Assembly (NCBI GenBank): GCA_005406025.1
Contig: BGZK01001416.1
Location: forward strand, 62,001-126,000
Length of the DNA stretch: 64,000 nt
Reading direction: 5' to 3'
From: Eumeta japonica
Lineage: Eukaryota > Arthropoda > Insecta > Lepidoptera > Psychidae
Position 1 is the first letter of the stretch, and the number at the start of each line of letters is the position of its first letter. Below, in pieces: positions 1 through 12,788 of the stretch. The notes beneath the pieces are model-generated. The model worked only from the letters and a program-made list of their open reading frames with translations. It made no database searches and was not told where the DNA came from. Position numbers and translations under genes: made by a program.

Positions 1-889
1 CCATGAGTAGCTTCGTAATATGCATAATATAAACGCAACATAATATACACATGCACATTTTATATGCGTTTAGTATGTTTACAGAACATACATGAATATA
101 CATGGCAGGATTATAATATACTTATGAATATAAAATATATTGACTATGAACAATAATGTGATGGTGAATAATGGCATTATTTAAAGTATATGTAAATATC
201 GTCGTATTGCGATTTATGACCTTAGCATCTGAAACAGCCAAAACAAATTTGTATAATAGACCATGAATTTTATGCATTAATTTCCGATGAAGTCCGAATA
301 TTTTGAAAGAATCAATACAAGAACTTTAATATAACCCAAAGTATGTGCATACTTTAATTTTGTACATATGCGCCGCCTTTTTTATTTATTTATTTTATTT
401 ACTATATTTATTTCTAAATATTATTAAATTCATACCCATTCCATATTATCGTTCAATGGACTAGCTGCGTTTGCCCACACGACGCAATCTGTTTACCCAT
501 TTTCATATTAGCATACGAAACAAATATGAAACAGATATATTTGCTTAAATGAAGTTGATCACATTTATGCGCACGATACAACAGTAGGACCCGATGTGTC
601 TGTACTTGGAAGGTATATATGAAAGACGGAGAGGGAACAATAAGAAAAAAACGCCGTTTTTTAATTTCTTCGAATGTCTGTCTGTGCGTTCGCGCTATAA
701 AGCTATTGAATAGATTTTAAGGTGGTTGTCACGGATGGATAGGGAATATAAGTTTTATTTCATTTACATCGGATCTCAGAAAAAAAGTTTTTCTCATTTA
801 AAGTTCTAATCTGAGAAGGCATAAAGCAAATAATAATTGCTATAGCGTCGAAGGCTTATTTATATACGTCACAATTCAAACGAACAACA
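1..889. other. Non-coding AT-rich sequence
   Basis: No convincing ORF, repeat or RNA gene is seen; long A/T runs only. Confidence 0.5.
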
Positions 890-1170
890 ATGTTCACAAG
901 AAAAAAAAAAAAACCTTATCCTCGATCTTCTGATCACGATAGGCTCATATCATTAAAAAGTGGGGAGAAATTGAGAATGAGACCGGTCTCATTCTCAATT
1001 TCTCCGAGTGTGGGACTGGTATTAGAATCGAGAGCGTGGCCGGGATTGAAATCAGGAGCAGGATCGACCCCCCGAATAGAAAGCGGGAACGATATTGGCT
1101 TTGACAACAAAATCGTACAACATGAAAGATGAATGAATACATTCTATGTCCACGCAGACAAAGCTGAAAG
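890..1170 (+). repeat. Copy of a degenerate purine-rich dispersed repeat
   Basis: The core consists of loosely periodic words such as gggattgaaatcaggagc. It is followed by gaatacattctatgtccac, an ending shared with copies at 18985-19220 and 42580-43020. It contains a perfect 42-bp palindrome (964-1005). The ORFs across it on both strands are by-products of the repeat and the palindrome. Confidence 0.6.
964..1005. repeat. Perfect 42-bp palindrome without spacer
   Basis: Each 21-nt arm (left arm ggagaaattgagaatgagac plus c) is exactly the reverse complement of the other, centred on gaccggtc. Both strands therefore translate to the same short peptide. Confidence 0.95.
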
Positions 1171-1246
1171 TTAGTATTTACTATTACAGATACAAATTCT
1201 AGAAGAACAATAGGATATGTGCCTTCAAGATTTTGAGGGCCTAATT

Positions 1247-1327
1247 TCTGTAACATTAGAAGTATACCTATGATTCAAATAGATTTGAATCTGTAACATT
1301 AGAAGTATACCTATGATTCAAATAGAT
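1247..1327 (+). repeat. Tandem duplication, 43-bp period
   Basis: A 38-bp unit beginning tctgtaacattagaagtata occurs at 1247-1284 and again, identical, at 1290-1327 with a 5-bp spacer. Identical copies imply a recent duplication or conversion. Confidence 0.9.
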
Positions 1328-1479
1328 AAACTTCTTCTAGTTTTTAGCATACGAATCCCTTTTGAATATAACTTATAACCGACCGATGAACGTTATTTGA
1401 ATCGACACAAATTTCTATATACACACACGGTCGGGGCGAGGGCAGTTTAAAATTAAAATGTCTTTTTCGTAGGTCATAC

Positions 1480-1600
1480 ATAAAACACTTGTAATGAGTC
1501 ATTATAATATTAATTTGCCATCATATTAATTTATCAATCGTTCGGAAGGCAGTTTTCCCTCATGAAGAATGAGCAAGAAATTTGAAGTAGATTTTTTTTT
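1480..1600 (-). repeat. Non-LTR retrotransposon 3'-end fragment
   Basis: Contains cgttcggaaggcagttttcc and atgagcaagaaatttg, which resemble the 29930-30070 copy (cgttcggaaaggagtctttc, aagcaagaaactt). Orientation is inferred from that copy. Sequence 1600-2150 is otherwise featureless. Confidence 0.45.
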
Positions 1601-2149
1601 CAAATTGAATTGTATACAATAACCATAAATAACAAAAGTATTATAGAAAGATACAACCCGATAAGAACTCGAGCTGGTTATGTAAATGGACTTTTCTCCT
1701 CAAAATAATCGGAAATTTTATTATACCCTTCTTTACCAAGTAATTGATTAATGATTTTAAATTTATTTGAGGGTAAGTATTGAATGTCTACAGGGACCTT
1801 ACTGAGCAAGTACACACGTAGCCCCATAAACGAGTTTACGAATTTACTGACAGCTAGACACAGTTTATTTTTATGTCTCGTAATGAAATTATGTCAACCA
1901 CAATTTCTCGAGAACATTTTCATATTCTCTATTAGACGCATTAAATTTTCTTATATAAACTGGAATGCCAATATTTATACAAATATACATTAATATCTGG
2001 CAGATATTAATTAAAGTTCTACGACTTGTCGTATGACATTTTAATTTCATTCAATTCCACTGCCGAGGCATACACACATTTTTTTTTTATTTCAGACTCA
2101 AATGCTCAGACGTCAAAGTCTAACGTGCGAAGGCTTAACGTTCCATTTC

Positions 2150-2660
2150 AGGCAAGCAGCGACTGACCGAATTTAGACTTAAGTTTAATACTAATCGTCT
2201 AATTCGGTCAGGATTTCAACATCTGCTACCTCCTCACGAGAAGGCAGACGCGACGACCGCTGCGGCCATACAGCCCATCGCAGTCGTACTAATAATAATA
2301 ATAATATAAACTCACACTTATTTCCCAGAAGGGTAGACAGAGGCTACAGATTTCGCAGTGGAACTATTAAATGGAATTTGATGTACCGCTCGAGTGTCCG
2401 CGAGCGGCGGTCGGTGGCGCGATTTCAAAACGGACGCCGGGCGCGACCGTTACAGTTTCCACGGCGTTACGTCACCGCAACAATGAACGATTGTCGCGAG
2501 GAAAGTGTGCCCATCGCGCGACCCGCGCTCGTCACACTTCTGCGTGTTTACGTTTTCTAACCTGTTTATGTGAACGGGTCGAATCATGTGTTTCGGACTG
2601 CCGCGTTGTATTGTTTTACGGTGCCGACCGACCGCAGCGATTATGATGCGCAATACGCTG
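2150..2660. other. GC-rich island
   Basis: Dense CpG sequence (e.g. gagcggcggtcggtggcgcg; cgttacgtcaccgc, which includes a CRE-like TACGTCA) in an otherwise AT-rich region. It includes a short non-LTR 3'-end fragment at 2300-2365. Overlapping ORFs exist on both strands because stop codons are rare at this composition, not because any resembles a protein. It could be a promoter or enhancer, or foreign DNA. Confidence 0.35.
2300..2365 (-). repeat. 3' end of a non-LTR retrotransposon
   Basis: aaactcacacttatttccca then gaagggtagacagaggc matches the 3' terminus also seen at 17080, 29570 and (plus strand) 34470 and 37450. Confidence 0.55.
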
Positions 2661-4234
2661 AATTAAAGAAAAAAAAAACACAAAATGGGTAAATATTTAA
2701 TGTCCGTCAAAATTCAAAAAGAAACTTTTCTTCTTTTTAGTTACTATCAGTTTTATTTTCGTGCACTTATCACAAACTCTAGAGAGTTCTTAATAGTATT
2801 TTTACTGGGATTCCCAAACTAAATTGACATAATTCTTCACACAAATTCAAATTGAACTAAACGAAAAACCTTGTTAAAGATCGGCAATGAGACCGCGGTC
2901 GCAATGAAATCGAAACATTTGCAAAAGCGCTGAGACAGGAACAAAAATGAATCAAAATTGAATTGCAACAATCAGTTTTATTCAATTTATACTTTAATTT
3001 AGTAAAAAGTAAGCGGTTATAAACAATCACTATGATTATTCGATTATGGTTAACGTATTACGTTAATTGTGTATAATTATGTATTACTTATAATTATAAG
3101 TTATGTAACATATGACTATTAATACCAGTACAATATTCAGTACTTATTGGATCGATAATTCATGGGTCATTAAAAATCATCACAACACTATTAAACATGA
3201 TTTAAGGCCAATAAATTGAATTGTAATTGGTTTTAATATTTAATTATCCAACCGGATAATCGACTCGATTTAGGTCGATACTTTAATTCGTGTAGTAATT
3301 GAATTGCATCGACTTTTCTGAAGGAGACTATAAAATACAGACATCTCGTAAGTCTTGTTTGACCCTATTTTTACCGACCGTCATCATTACTCCGAATTTA
3401 TTACGTTATTACTTCTATTATTACTGATAATTATATGTCGATTTAAAACCTTTTTTTTTATGTAAAATTCTGTTCAAATTCACTAATAAGAAAAACCGTT
3501 TGTTAATATCATTTTTAAAACATTTTTTCTTGTATATACTCTCGCATATTCTCCAAATTAATTAGTTAAATCAATTTTGGAGGCTTTTCTGATAGATTCG
3601 TTCATAAATCACATTTGTAAAGTGTCTATGATTTTTTTTCCAAAAATAATTTAATACAAAGGAATTTAAGTCGTAAGCTGCCAGCGACATTGCAACATCA
3701 TCACAGAGAGCGTAATGATTTTAGGAAGTCATTAAAGGCCATTAAAAAAATGAGCAAAAAGCTTTGCAACGGCCACGTAACCAAAAATAGAGTCGAACCG
3801 GATTATACTACGTGGAATGGATGGTCTCGAAATTCTTTAAAATTCAGTAAAACTGTGTTGCAAGCTTAAAGATTACTTTTGTCGAATATATCTTTACATT
3901 CTGACTTAAATTTTGGTCTCATCCTTAATGTCGCTACATCGAAAAAATATATAAAAAAATTATGTTTATATTCAGGGGGTAAAACAAATGTTACATTCAG
4001 AGATACGTAGAATTTAAAGATACTCATCTTAAGATTTCTTCTTTCCTGCAATTCTTTTGCCCAACTTTTTGAAACATGTGTAATCTATAAAGACTTGTGC
4101 CAAAAGGCGTCAAAAACTATTTTCTGTCATGCCGCACTGACGACCCCTACTATTAACTAACCCCTACTAACACATCGCGTTTAAAATAATTCACTCATAA
4201 AGAGAAATATTTTTCATTTACAAACAAGAGGACT
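2661..4234. other. AT-rich non-coding sequence
   Basis: No gene, RNA or classified repeat is recognised. Several short AT palindromes (e.g. tataattataagttatgta) occur at a level expected for this composition. Confidence 0.45.
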
Positions 4235-4520
4235 AGATAGAGGATACTAGAGACGGGCCGTCCACAGCGAATCACATTACGCTCCCGCTGCGAAATGGAT
4301 AAATAAATAAAATAAACCATAAATAGGATCTCGGAACTATTGACCCCCGTGTCCGACCTGCCGAAGCACAGTTAAGAAAAGAAAGGCAAGGAATATTCGC
4401 ATAGCGGCAACGGCTAATGGTGATCTCATTAGAGGCCGGAAGACCGGCCGCTACTGCGGGACGGCCCCGCGCGCGCGCAGCGCCCGCCGCACTGTGCGGC
4501 TATTATTTCATTCTTAGCTT
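4235..4520. other. GC-rich island with an extreme core
   Basis: 4430-4500 is nearly all G/C (accggccgctactgcgggac followed by alternating gcgcgc), including the imperfect palindrome gccggaagaccggc. No ORF with protein-like features is present. A regulatory role is possible but unproven. Confidence 0.35.
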
Positions 4521-4664
4521 TCTAGAGAGCCTGATGATGATTGCGAAAAACTTCAAGATTACCATACCGTGTGACTAATTACGAAAAATGTCTTAATAAC
4601 GATAATGCTTACATATCTCTATTGTATAGCTTATATATTTATATTCATATTGATAACGTCTTTT

Positions 4665-5290
4665 TATTTTACTCTAGCTTTTGCCCGAGGCTCCGCCCGC
4701 GTCGACGGAATATGAATTCCTTCATATTTCGTATAGTCCCATCACGAAATCAAGATCCTATCTCGTCAGCTATCCCCTTTCCGTTCCTGTTCTCGATCCC
4801 ACAATCGATTTTGACTTTAGTCCCATTTTCAATTTCGATTTCTGTCTCGACTATTCATTCTATTTATTTATCGTTCGCTGTGAAATTTCAATTCTGCTAT
4901 CGGTTTGGGTTCTGATTTGTACGAGGAAGTAGTAAATGCTTGTAGTACCAAAATAAAATTTGGGTTATATAACTTGGGGATAGTTTAGCTTTCTACGAGT
5001 GAAACAATTTTTAGTTGCAGAAATATGGAGATGAAGCCAAATTTTTTTCGACAGCTTCTCCTACACATACGATATTTGTTGTCAATAGCTTCAGTGGTTT
5101 CGTTTTTATATTAAAATTTCAACCCTTCTTTCACCCCTTTCAGGAAAACTTTAAGAACGATGCATGTTATTAATATTGAATTGACATATAGCTGCAGCGA
5201 TTTTGATTTTTCATACAACATTTCATCCCCTAATTTGGCTCCTACATACTCGTTTATACTCACTCGTTCATGTGGTCGAGAAAAAAAAAA
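4665..5290 (+). repeat. Dispersed repeat starting ctagcttttgcccgaggctc
   Basis: Opens with a 'cttttgcccgaggctccgcc' type head typical of lepidopteran repeats. The degenerate 'tctcgatcccacaatcg' core is the reverse-complement composition of the purine-rich family, then comes AT-rich sequence with cacccctttcagg-like motifs. ORFs at 4541-4932 are fortuitous readings of this repeat. Confidence 0.5.
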
Positions 5291-5370
5291 CATGACAATT
5301 TTGTGCTAAATGTGGAAAAAAAACGAAAATAATTCATGCCAACTATATATCATAAAAGGCAGAATATCGC

Positions 5371-5402
5371 TTTCAGGACTAACTCACTAGTTAGTCCTGA
5401 AA
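5371..5402. repeat. Inverted repeat, 14-bp arms, 4-nt loop
   Basis: Arm tttcaggactaact, loop cact, then the exact reverse complement. Confidence 0.9.
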
Positions 5403-7765
5403 GACTAACTACACTTAGTTATTTTCGATTCAATTCATCGGTTTAACTTGTCATCTCCATGAATATATAAATATTCGATTTCATTATAATGAATTTTTTT
5501 TGAAGAGTCGCTAGATTTCCGGCGAAAGATACAAAATTGTTTAAATAATTTTTTGACAAATGTGTGCTTGTGTTAACAATACTATGTGAGCTGGAGTACA
5601 GTATAGTAGTGGGCAATCGGAAATCCATAATATAAAAATATGTAGATACTAAAGAGCATAAACCAAATCAGTTATAGAGTAGTGGCTAACAGGCGTCCGA
5701 TTCTGAACAGCAATGGTATAATAATGGAAAATATCGTGATGGAAACAACACATCTGAGCTAGTTCAATGAAATACTGATCAAGTTTCAAGTCTAGTGACA
5801 TGGATACTATGGCCTAATATCTTCTCCTTAGAGGAGATCGTTACCAGCGATAGAATACATCGTATGCTCGGCGCGAGTAATGGGTCGTAACTAAACATAA
5901 AATTGATTAAGCGTTATTGTCCTACGCGTTTCCATTGAACCGGAAGTCACCTGGTTAGTATCTTCATCAAGAACTGATTAATAACTTTTAAGCCGTCATA
6001 GTAACCACTTGTACACACTACGTCACCGCATTAGAGACAACGATCGTCCCCAGCTCCAAATCGCACCGATAGTGTGATGCTTGAATTTTTATTCCATATG
6101 AATACTAAAAAAAAATAGGGGGGATAGGGAAGGATATGCCTGATAAAAGCCTGATACAACCGGCTTATTCACATTTTTAGAAAACTTATTAATACCTATC
6201 AAAATTAGCATTCTATTAATAAGTTTCGTTCTGATATCTCTACAAACTAAGGTCATACGAACGAGACACAATGAAATTAGAAATAAACTAATATTATTTT
6301 TAATATTTTATTAAAAACGTTAATACAAGTGCCCATTTTAAGTAAAACGGAGCTACATCCGATGATTTAACGTCGCTTTTGTTTACATAAAGCGGTCTCG
6401 TAATTAACACAACGCACTTGCGTATCAGCGAGATATTTCTTGGTAAATTGTGAGTTTACGGTAAAAAGATTGACCGTTTGATATTCTGTGTCGTCATTTT
6501 GGTGGCAACGTTTTTGATTCGAACCAGCGACATATCTTTTAATTTATAAAGTATTTTTGACACATGAAACCGTTTTGACACATAAAAACATTTATTTGAA
6601 AATAGTTTATAAATAAATCAGTATTTAAAAAAAAAGTATATACATATGTTAATACATACATATGTATATAGTTTTTTTTTTATCAACTGTCGGATACCCA
6701 AGCCTCGTTACTTAATCTGGGATCAGATGGTGATGTATCTATGTCCGAATATATAAAAAAACAAACATAAAAAAGGTTTTGGTAATTCTTCCTTTGGACA
6801 TGATACGAAAGTTTGCAAGTTTTGGCTGTGTGGTACGTATAATGTTCTACTAATATTACAAAAACAAACTTTGTCTGGAAACAATATGACATAATAGTCC
6901 ACATCACGAATCCCAAACTATTTAATCAATATAAATGAATCTTATTTACTGTACTGCCTTTTCTTCCATATTTTCGTATCAATATTTTTTACTCCGTTTC
7001 TTAAAATATGTGTGACAATGGTAAAATTGATTTAAATTCTCATATCACTCTATAATTTACTTAATATTACATAATATTCGAGGGTCAGCGGTGGGTTGCA
7101 TGCTGCATGTTAATGCATGTTGCGGGCAAGCGTCTTTAATATTAGTCAAAAAAGAAAAATTGAAGACTAATAAGTTAAATACCATTCACTTTAAAACAAT
7201 TAAAAAAATGGATACATTAAAAAAAGCTCGGTAACAAGTTTTCGTGTCAGCGAAAATTACTGTAATAATGAAGATAAATCTTCATGGTAATTTGAAATTT
7301 CATTTTCATTTTTCATATTCTCACTTCGTAATTATAATTAATATTATACCGAGCAAAGCTATAAATAAGACAAACTGTTGTATCATAGCGATTCAATACT
7401 CCGGCGTCACGAAATCAATTTTTTTTCTACCGTTTAAAGCGCCCATCGAAATTGATTTACCGACCAAAAGTTTCGGCATTAGCAGGAAATCGATACAGGA
7501 AATTTTTAACAGATAACGGAAAAAGTCGTGTGAGTCGTATATTTTGTGAGATCGGTGGATCGATATTTGAAACGCGTGACGGTCGTTAACGTACAGCCTC
7601 CGATGATAATTGTTACATACAAAAGACATCAACGAGTATAAATTTTCATAGTTCATAATGTGGTTTATTTTTCATCAATATGTTTATTTATGTCATTTCT
7701 CGCAAATAATCTTTCTTATAAAGCGAATTTCAATAAATATAAAATGGTAATGCTATTATTATAGC

Positions 7766-7768
<3 letters not shown>
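5403..7768. other. Non-coding stretch
   Basis: No supported gene. ORFs here are short, AT-driven and have no recognisable motifs. Confidence 0.4.

Positions 7769-7826
<58 letters not shown>
7769..7826. repeat. (AT)n microsatellite
   Basis: Uninterrupted AT dinucleotide run of about 58 bp. Confidence 0.97.
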
Positions 7827-7829
<3 letters not shown>

Positions 7830-8655
7830 TTTAATTTACGATAATAGACGTAATTCTTTTTTGAGTGACATTTCAAGCTCACTATTAATTTAGCACACAA
7901 ATAAGCTATCTGTTTAAATAAAGCCACAAATGTATAGAGCAACTTTTTTTTTTTGTATAATTAAAATTTATTCTGAGTCACATCCAAAAATCTTACAACC
8001 ATAAAAATGTAATCTCTGTTTGTTATTGTCTTTGATGAACACTATAAGAAGTGATAATAAGTTAAAGAGTTGATCAAATAATAAGTGATTTTAGAATTTT
8101 AGAGCAGAACCCATAATCAACATATAAATACAAATACATAATTAAATTTGAAACTATATATGCGAAAATCAGCTTATTGCTTTTATCAGACAAATATAAG
8201 TGAAGAAATATTTTTCCTTTTATGCAAATTCTTACAAAACGAGAAAACGATAATTATCGATATAATTGGCACGTGGTCAGATGTGAACAGACCGGCCACT
8301 AAAAACAAAATTTTAAAATCTACGCAATCGAAACTCCAAACAAACTCCAGTTATGATTTTTGAATAACCGAATATTAATGTCTTTCTTGAAAGAAAATAG
8401 CTTATGTATACTTGTGTAGCAAATTGCACTTCTTTGGCAGAAATAAAACACAATAGTTTTGGTACACTAAAAGTCGTTTTGCAAAATCAAATATTTAAAG
8501 TTTTCTGTGTAATCAATACATGTAATTGTTGTTCCTTTCATAAATATGAATGCTGCACATTATCTGTTACGTTTATAACATATATTTAATAACTTGATTG
8601 TATTAAATGATTAACTAATATGTCACTGTAAATCACTCGGAAGCTTCGGACCGTA
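7827..8655. other. Non-coding AT-rich sequence
   Basis: No gene or named repeat recognised. Confidence 0.4.
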
Positions 8656-9490
8656 TGGTCGGGGAAAAGTTTCTTCGTATTTTATATATGATCATATTAT
8701 AATTACATTTCATTATAATATATATATGTATAAAAGCCATTTGGTTCAACAACATTGTTGCCATTTTGAAGGTAGTGTCATAATCACATTGGTGTAGAAC
8801 CAAAAAATTACAAGTAGTTTTTACAGTCCTCTTTTGATGTTAATCTAATGTTATCTAAAGAATTTTGAAGAGATCGAAACAGGTGAAAATTTGAGGTTAC
8901 ATTGTCAAGCCTATATGATGGATGCATTAACACTTTCCCAACCAAACTCTCTCAAAATTTGCCGTGTGTGGTCTGGCGTTATCATCGTGAAAAATCACAC
9001 CCTTTCTGTTGATCGATTCCGGCCATTTTTTCTCTGCTTCTTGCTTGAGTCTCATCAGCTGTTGGCAGTAGATATCCGGATTGATGGTTTTTCCCGACAG
9101 AAACTCATAATGAATAATGCCCTTTCACTCCCACCATACAAACGACATCAACTTATTACTAGATGATTCGGGTTACGCTATAGTCTGTGGAACTTGCTTG
9201 CCTTTTGACCATGATCTATTTCGCAAGTTCTTGTCTTAAATAATCCATTTTTCATCACCAGTGATCAATATTTTCAAAAACGGTTCTGTTTCATTACGTG
9301 TCAATAGAGAATCGCAAATGAGTACACGATTCATTACATTTCTTTCAGTGAGCTCGTGTGGGACCCAAGTATCGAGCTTTTTTGAACAGTTGCTTATGTA
9401 TTCGTCCGAAATCGGACGAATACGTAAGCAGCTGTTTGTGAGAAAGTATATAGGTGTATAGGTATCTATCATATCTTTATAATGCCACAC
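8656..9490 (-). mobile_element. Mariner remnant, 5'-truncated and inactivated
   Basis: Minus-strand reading shows the C-terminal half of a mariner transposase: DTWVPHELTERNVMNRVLIC, ITGDEKWI with the first catalytic Asp, KGIIHYEFLSGKTINPDIYC, and IFHDDNARPHTANFERVW with the second and third catalytic Asp. The spacing suits the D,D34D mariner pattern. At least three stops and a frameshift break it, and the helix-turn-helix N-terminus is absent. The 3' non-coding end finishes near cgaagaaacttttccccgac (minus strand, about 8656), which resembles a mariner terminal repeat. A 50-bp near-palindrome sits inside the coding region at 9385-9436. Confidence 0.85.
9385..9436. repeat. Near-perfect inverted repeat inside the mariner remnant
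   Basis: 25-nt arms with two mismatches around a 2-nt centre; core ttcgtccga aa tcggacgaa. Upstream of it the mariner reading no longer matches the family. Confidence 0.9.
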
Positions 9491-12024
9491 TCACCGCATG
9501 TGCCCCGTAAGTATATGTAGGTATATATGTATACATAGGTGTACCTATGTACAACAGTGAATAGCAGTTGCTGGTGAATAGCTATACGCGTAAAATTTGT
9601 GTATAAAGGGTTTTAAATATGAATAAACAAAGTGCATTTATTAATGAAGAAGGTGATGAAAAACTTGAATTAATATAAAAAAAATACTGCATAAATAAAT
9701 AAAAAATTATAATTGCATAAGTTGACAAAAAATGCTATGCAATAGCTTTACCGCGGCAGTCCCCGAGTGCCAAACGTTTATTTTTTTCTTAAAATGTCAT
9801 CTAGCTAATGGTATCAAAACTAGCCAGATACAAACAGCACAATCAAAAAAATTTTACATCAACTTTTTACTTATAAAATACGAAATAGCTTTTTTCTCGA
9901 CTTAATATGTTACATCGCTGCGTTGATTATACATCCTGATTAGATTTTGTTCTAATACGCCAAACAAGGATAACTTCAAAAATTATTTGTAGTTAACACA
10001 CGAAAAATTTACCTACACGCCTTTATTGATTATCAAAAGTTAATTTATCATCAGTTCAGACATGCAATAAAAGCAAGAACAGGTAAAAACTTTTTCAGGT
10101 GTTTTTGTTCATATCTGACACTTAAATCTATTATATCAAATGCTCAACCAATATTATGACTTAAGTATTCATTAAACAAAAAGATAGGGTTTTTTTCTCA
10201 TAAGGCGGATTTAGATACATTTTTTGATATAAAATTGATCGTTATTTAATTCTATTATTTTCTTAGGATTTCTTTTTAACCCAATGCAGTCACCCGTAGA
10301 AGAATAGATATAATAGACTCAAAACAGATGTCCGTAACGAGTACACGTTTTCCGAAAAAAAAAAAGAAAGAAAAATTGTAACACTGGGTCGATATGGTAC
10401 CGTCATTATAAGTAAAAATTACAATAAATAGCTGGTAATATAAATTTACAAAATTTTCGATAATTTATACTTGATGTAATAAAATAAAAACAAATTTATT
10501 TTATGCACATGTGTATTTTAAGATACTATATTGTGTATCTGCCGCACGCGATAGCAGAGCTTTTGTGGACACGAAAAAATACGAACTTAATGTAAACTTT
10601 ACGCGGGATTGAAGCAAAACGTGACAATCGCGACAAAAAGGTGAAAGACATTACGGCGAAATTGAAAATCAATAAGTCATGCCAGATTATACTCCTAAGA
10701 TCTGTCAGATTTTAGTAGTATAAATCGGGATCGCGATTAAAAGTGGGATCCGTATCGCAATTTAAAGAGCATGATGCACAAAAATAAAGGAATTTATTCT
10801 ACGCCGACCCGAGCGGAACCGCGGAGTCGCGGACTATTATTGATTATTTTATTATTACATTAAAAAAATAATGGATAATTAAAATAAATTAATATATTGC
10901 TCAATATTCGAATCGAATATATCTGGTTTGGTGACTTATTCAAAATACAAATTTAAATCCGGAAACTGCTTAGAAGCAGGAAATAGATTTTACTGAACGT
11001 TGCTTTCGTCCAAAAAAGGTTTCATTCGGTTATTCTCAAGCCGACGCGCTTAAAGAAATTTAAATAAAGTCGAAAATTAACCTTTATTAAGAACGCATCT
11101 TTGAAAATTCTGAGGAAAAAAGGCACAATTCTCAACGCCTTCCGATAGACTACTCTAGTGTAGTAAAACGCAGGTGCAAATCATTTTTCACGCCTTTTAC
11201 GATCGGATCGTGCGCAGCGGACGCGGGTTGCATCGCTAACTACTCCAGAGTTCAATGTAACTTTTATTTACTTTTTTTTCTAACGGAATCGAGAGTCAGG
11301 AACGAAATTTTACTCCGAAAGGTTCCGTGTATTTTCCAGTCGCTCAATATTTTTATATTGATTGACATTTATTAATTTCAAAACGAATAAAATGCGACAT
11401 AAAATTATTAAAATTAGACGATTTTTTTTTTAAACTTTCTTCTATCACTTCAAAACCAGAACGCATCGAGCTATTATTTATTTCTTAATATAATGCATAA
11501 AAATTATACCGTTTTATTGTATTATATTTTCATGTGCCCTGGGCATAACAGAATAATAAACAACCGCGCAAACATGTTTACAAAAAAACATATTCAAAAC
11601 CATTTCCAAACACAAAAAATGGGTGAAGTAGCACGAAGCCTACTATTAGTCAGTCGAATGACATCTAACCATCAAAATCCGATTCATGCTCTTTAGAAGG
11701 TGTCATCATAAATGACCAATTTGTTTATTTTGAACTTGGCAAGTGAAGTGTTAGTATACATAGACAGAGGATGAAGCAAACGAGCGAGTCAGTGAAAGAC
11801 GTGGCGCCAAGTATTAAAAAAATAACTTCCATCGCAGTATAAACGACACTAGTAGCGTATAAAAATTATTACAAACAGTTGAAGTATGTTATTCTTGTAT
11901 CAGCTTGTCATCTCCTGAGTGGTGTGTCACAATCTCGCAGATTGACCTTAAGCCCTTAAACGCAGGCTTAATACGAATTGGGGACTATTAACAACCGTTA
12001 ACATACCTACCGTAAAAAACACTT
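9491..12024. other. Non-coding stretch
   Basis: No supported gene. Mixed AT-rich sequence with a slightly GC-richer patch near 11200-11245. Confidence 0.4.
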
Positions 12025-12057
12025 CTAGAGTTATCACCAGATCGGTGATAACTCTAG
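12025..12057. repeat. Inverted repeat, 14-bp perfect arms, 5-nt loop
   Basis: Arm ctagagttatcacc, loop agatc, exact reverse complement. Confidence 0.9.
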
Positions 12058-12124
12058 GACTGACTGCTGCAACATGCTCTCCGAAACAGATAACAAGTAG
12101 TTTTCATTGGACTTAAAAGCTCAT

Positions 12125-12190
12125 TGATTATTTTACCCTAAGTCGGGATAGGAACCCGGCGTCTTTTAAATCGAAGTAGTTGAAATAGAA
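12125..12190 (-). repeat. Possible tRNA-derived SINE fragment
   Basis: Minus strand contains gccgggttcctatcccgact, resembling a tRNA B box. No intact A box or cloverleaf is seen. Confidence 0.25.
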
Positions 12191-12764
12191 GAAAATATTG
12201 TACACAATACTACATTTTAGCAAGCAAATGAAGCAAACTTATTAATTTAAGAAAAAGTTATAAAAAAAAGCAATAGCAGTAATAATTGTTAGTCAACCAA
12301 TTACAATAAACAATTCAATGGGAAGCAATGCGTTCATAAAATGATTAACACGATCAAAGAAACCGAACCGGCATATGATTCTTAGACAGTTTGAGATTTC
12401 CTTCCTTTGTGACTATTTCCTTTTGCAGGATTTCAGCATCATCATTACCATTCCTAAACTAGTGTACTGTAAATAAAATTATTTCCAAATATACAACATA
12501 ATACAACTTCTAGTTAACTGTTGATATAAAGCAAGTCAAGCTTGATTCAAAAGGGGTAACGGAGAAGTAGTTTTCTTCTAAATACCTTATGACATTAAAA
12601 GGGAACGTATGAAAGGGATGGACTTGCTGTCGTCAACTTAAATAAAACTAAAAACATTCAATGGTAAAAAAATCCGGAAAATTCTCGCGACTTTATCTCT
12701 CTGAAGATTCTATTCCACCTACAAATTTTAGCACTTATTCTCAGATCAGTCTCCATTTGTCTAT

Positions 12765-12788
12765 TCATCATCATCATCATCATCATCG
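12765..12788. repeat. (ATC)n microsatellite
   Basis: Run of atc/cat triplets followed by gctcaacc. Confidence 0.9.

Noticed and set aside
2371..2653. 91-codon plus ORF with overlapping ORFs in other frames and on the minus strand
   Set aside because: GC-rich island where stops are rare in all frames; no protein resemblance and no splice or codon-use support.
8891..9166. 91-codon plus ORF
   Set aside because: Antisense shadow of the mariner transposase on the minus strand.
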